Below, piece after piece: positions 47,920-47,926 of a stretch of 47,926 nt of DNA. This stretch comes from UMGS1696 sp964463375 (GTDB lineage: Bacteria > Bacillota > Clostridia > Oscillospirales > CAG-272): NCBI GenBank assembly GCA_964463375.1, contig CAYXBQ010000020.1:1-47926 (forward strand). Reading direction: 5' to 3'. The translations under genes were made by a program, and so were the position numbers. The notes beneath the pieces were generated by a model, which saw nothing but the letters and a program-made list of their open reading frames with translations, was not told the origin of the DNA and ran no database searches. Position 1 is the first letter of the stretch. Every line of letters starts with the position of its first letter.

Positions 47920-47926
47920 GTCAGGC

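Overview
The window looks like a chromosomal stretch of a GC-rich gut-type Clostridia member (Firmicutes, probably Oscillospiraceae/Ruminococcaceae-like). The reasons are AGGAGG-type ribosome sites, SigA promoters of the form TTGACA-17 bp-TATAAT, Firmicutes-type families (EndoA-like MazF, rhodanese-less ThiI, NifS/NifU with an Rrf2 regulator, YwlG-like DUF436) and many carbohydrate-acting genes. This assignment rests on gene content and style only. I saw no rRNA, tRNA, CRISPR array or insertion sequence.

Layout. 1-5.3 kb: the start of a TIM-barrel sugar isomerase/epimerase, a divergent AraC regulator and sbcDC. 5.3-7.3 kb: a 42-codon membrane peptide with its own promoter and a convergent antisense RNA unit (promoter, about 117 nt, terminator) over its 3' end, a strong candidate type I toxin-antitoxin locus; then a phosphoesterase and a second small membrane peptide. 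7.4-8 kb: a rubrerythrin-like protein. 8-16.6 kb (minus): a glycan-catabolism cluster (FAD oxidoreductase, PPOX-fold protein, GH123-like, GH38 mannosidase, DUF1080), interrupted by an AT-rich Eco47II-type restriction-modification pair. 16.8-20.5 kb (plus): an amino-acid-type ABC importer with a Gfo/Idh/MocA dehydrogenase embedded in its operon. 20.6-22.1 kb: a second solute-binding lipoprotein.

22.2-24.6 kb: CPBP protease, tadA, DUF436 and ArsR in one operon. 24.6-27 kb: an orphan MazF and a 516-aa protein of unknown function. 27.1-30.2 kb (minus): a tightly overlapping zur-znuA-znuC-znuB operon with a Fur-like operator on its promoter. 30.4-33.2 kb: a MIF-family tautomerase and an EF-G-like GTPase. 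33.4-35.5 kb: two secreted surface proteins with the same unusual C-terminal anchor (APQTFDAG, hydrophobic helix, SKKR). 35.6-37.7 kb: a transglutaminase-like protein and a PHP phosphoesterase.

37.8-45.1 kb: sulfur/Fe-S and cofactor genes: nifS-nifU on the minus strand, a beta-helix protein translationally coupled to an Rrf2 regulator on the plus strand, then thiI, pncB and a radical SAM activase. The nifS promoter carries two 25-bp operator-like boxes that the adjacent Rrf2 protein could bind. 45.3-47.9 kb: a small ribbon-helix-helix protein, an esterase-like hydrolase and bifunctional pheA.

Most transcription units are short, with their own promoter and hairpin terminator. Promoters are strikingly uniform (17-bp spacer, usually TGG or TGC before the -10). 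Several regulators sit beside their likely targets: AraC/TIM-barrel, Zur/znu, Rrf2/nifSU.
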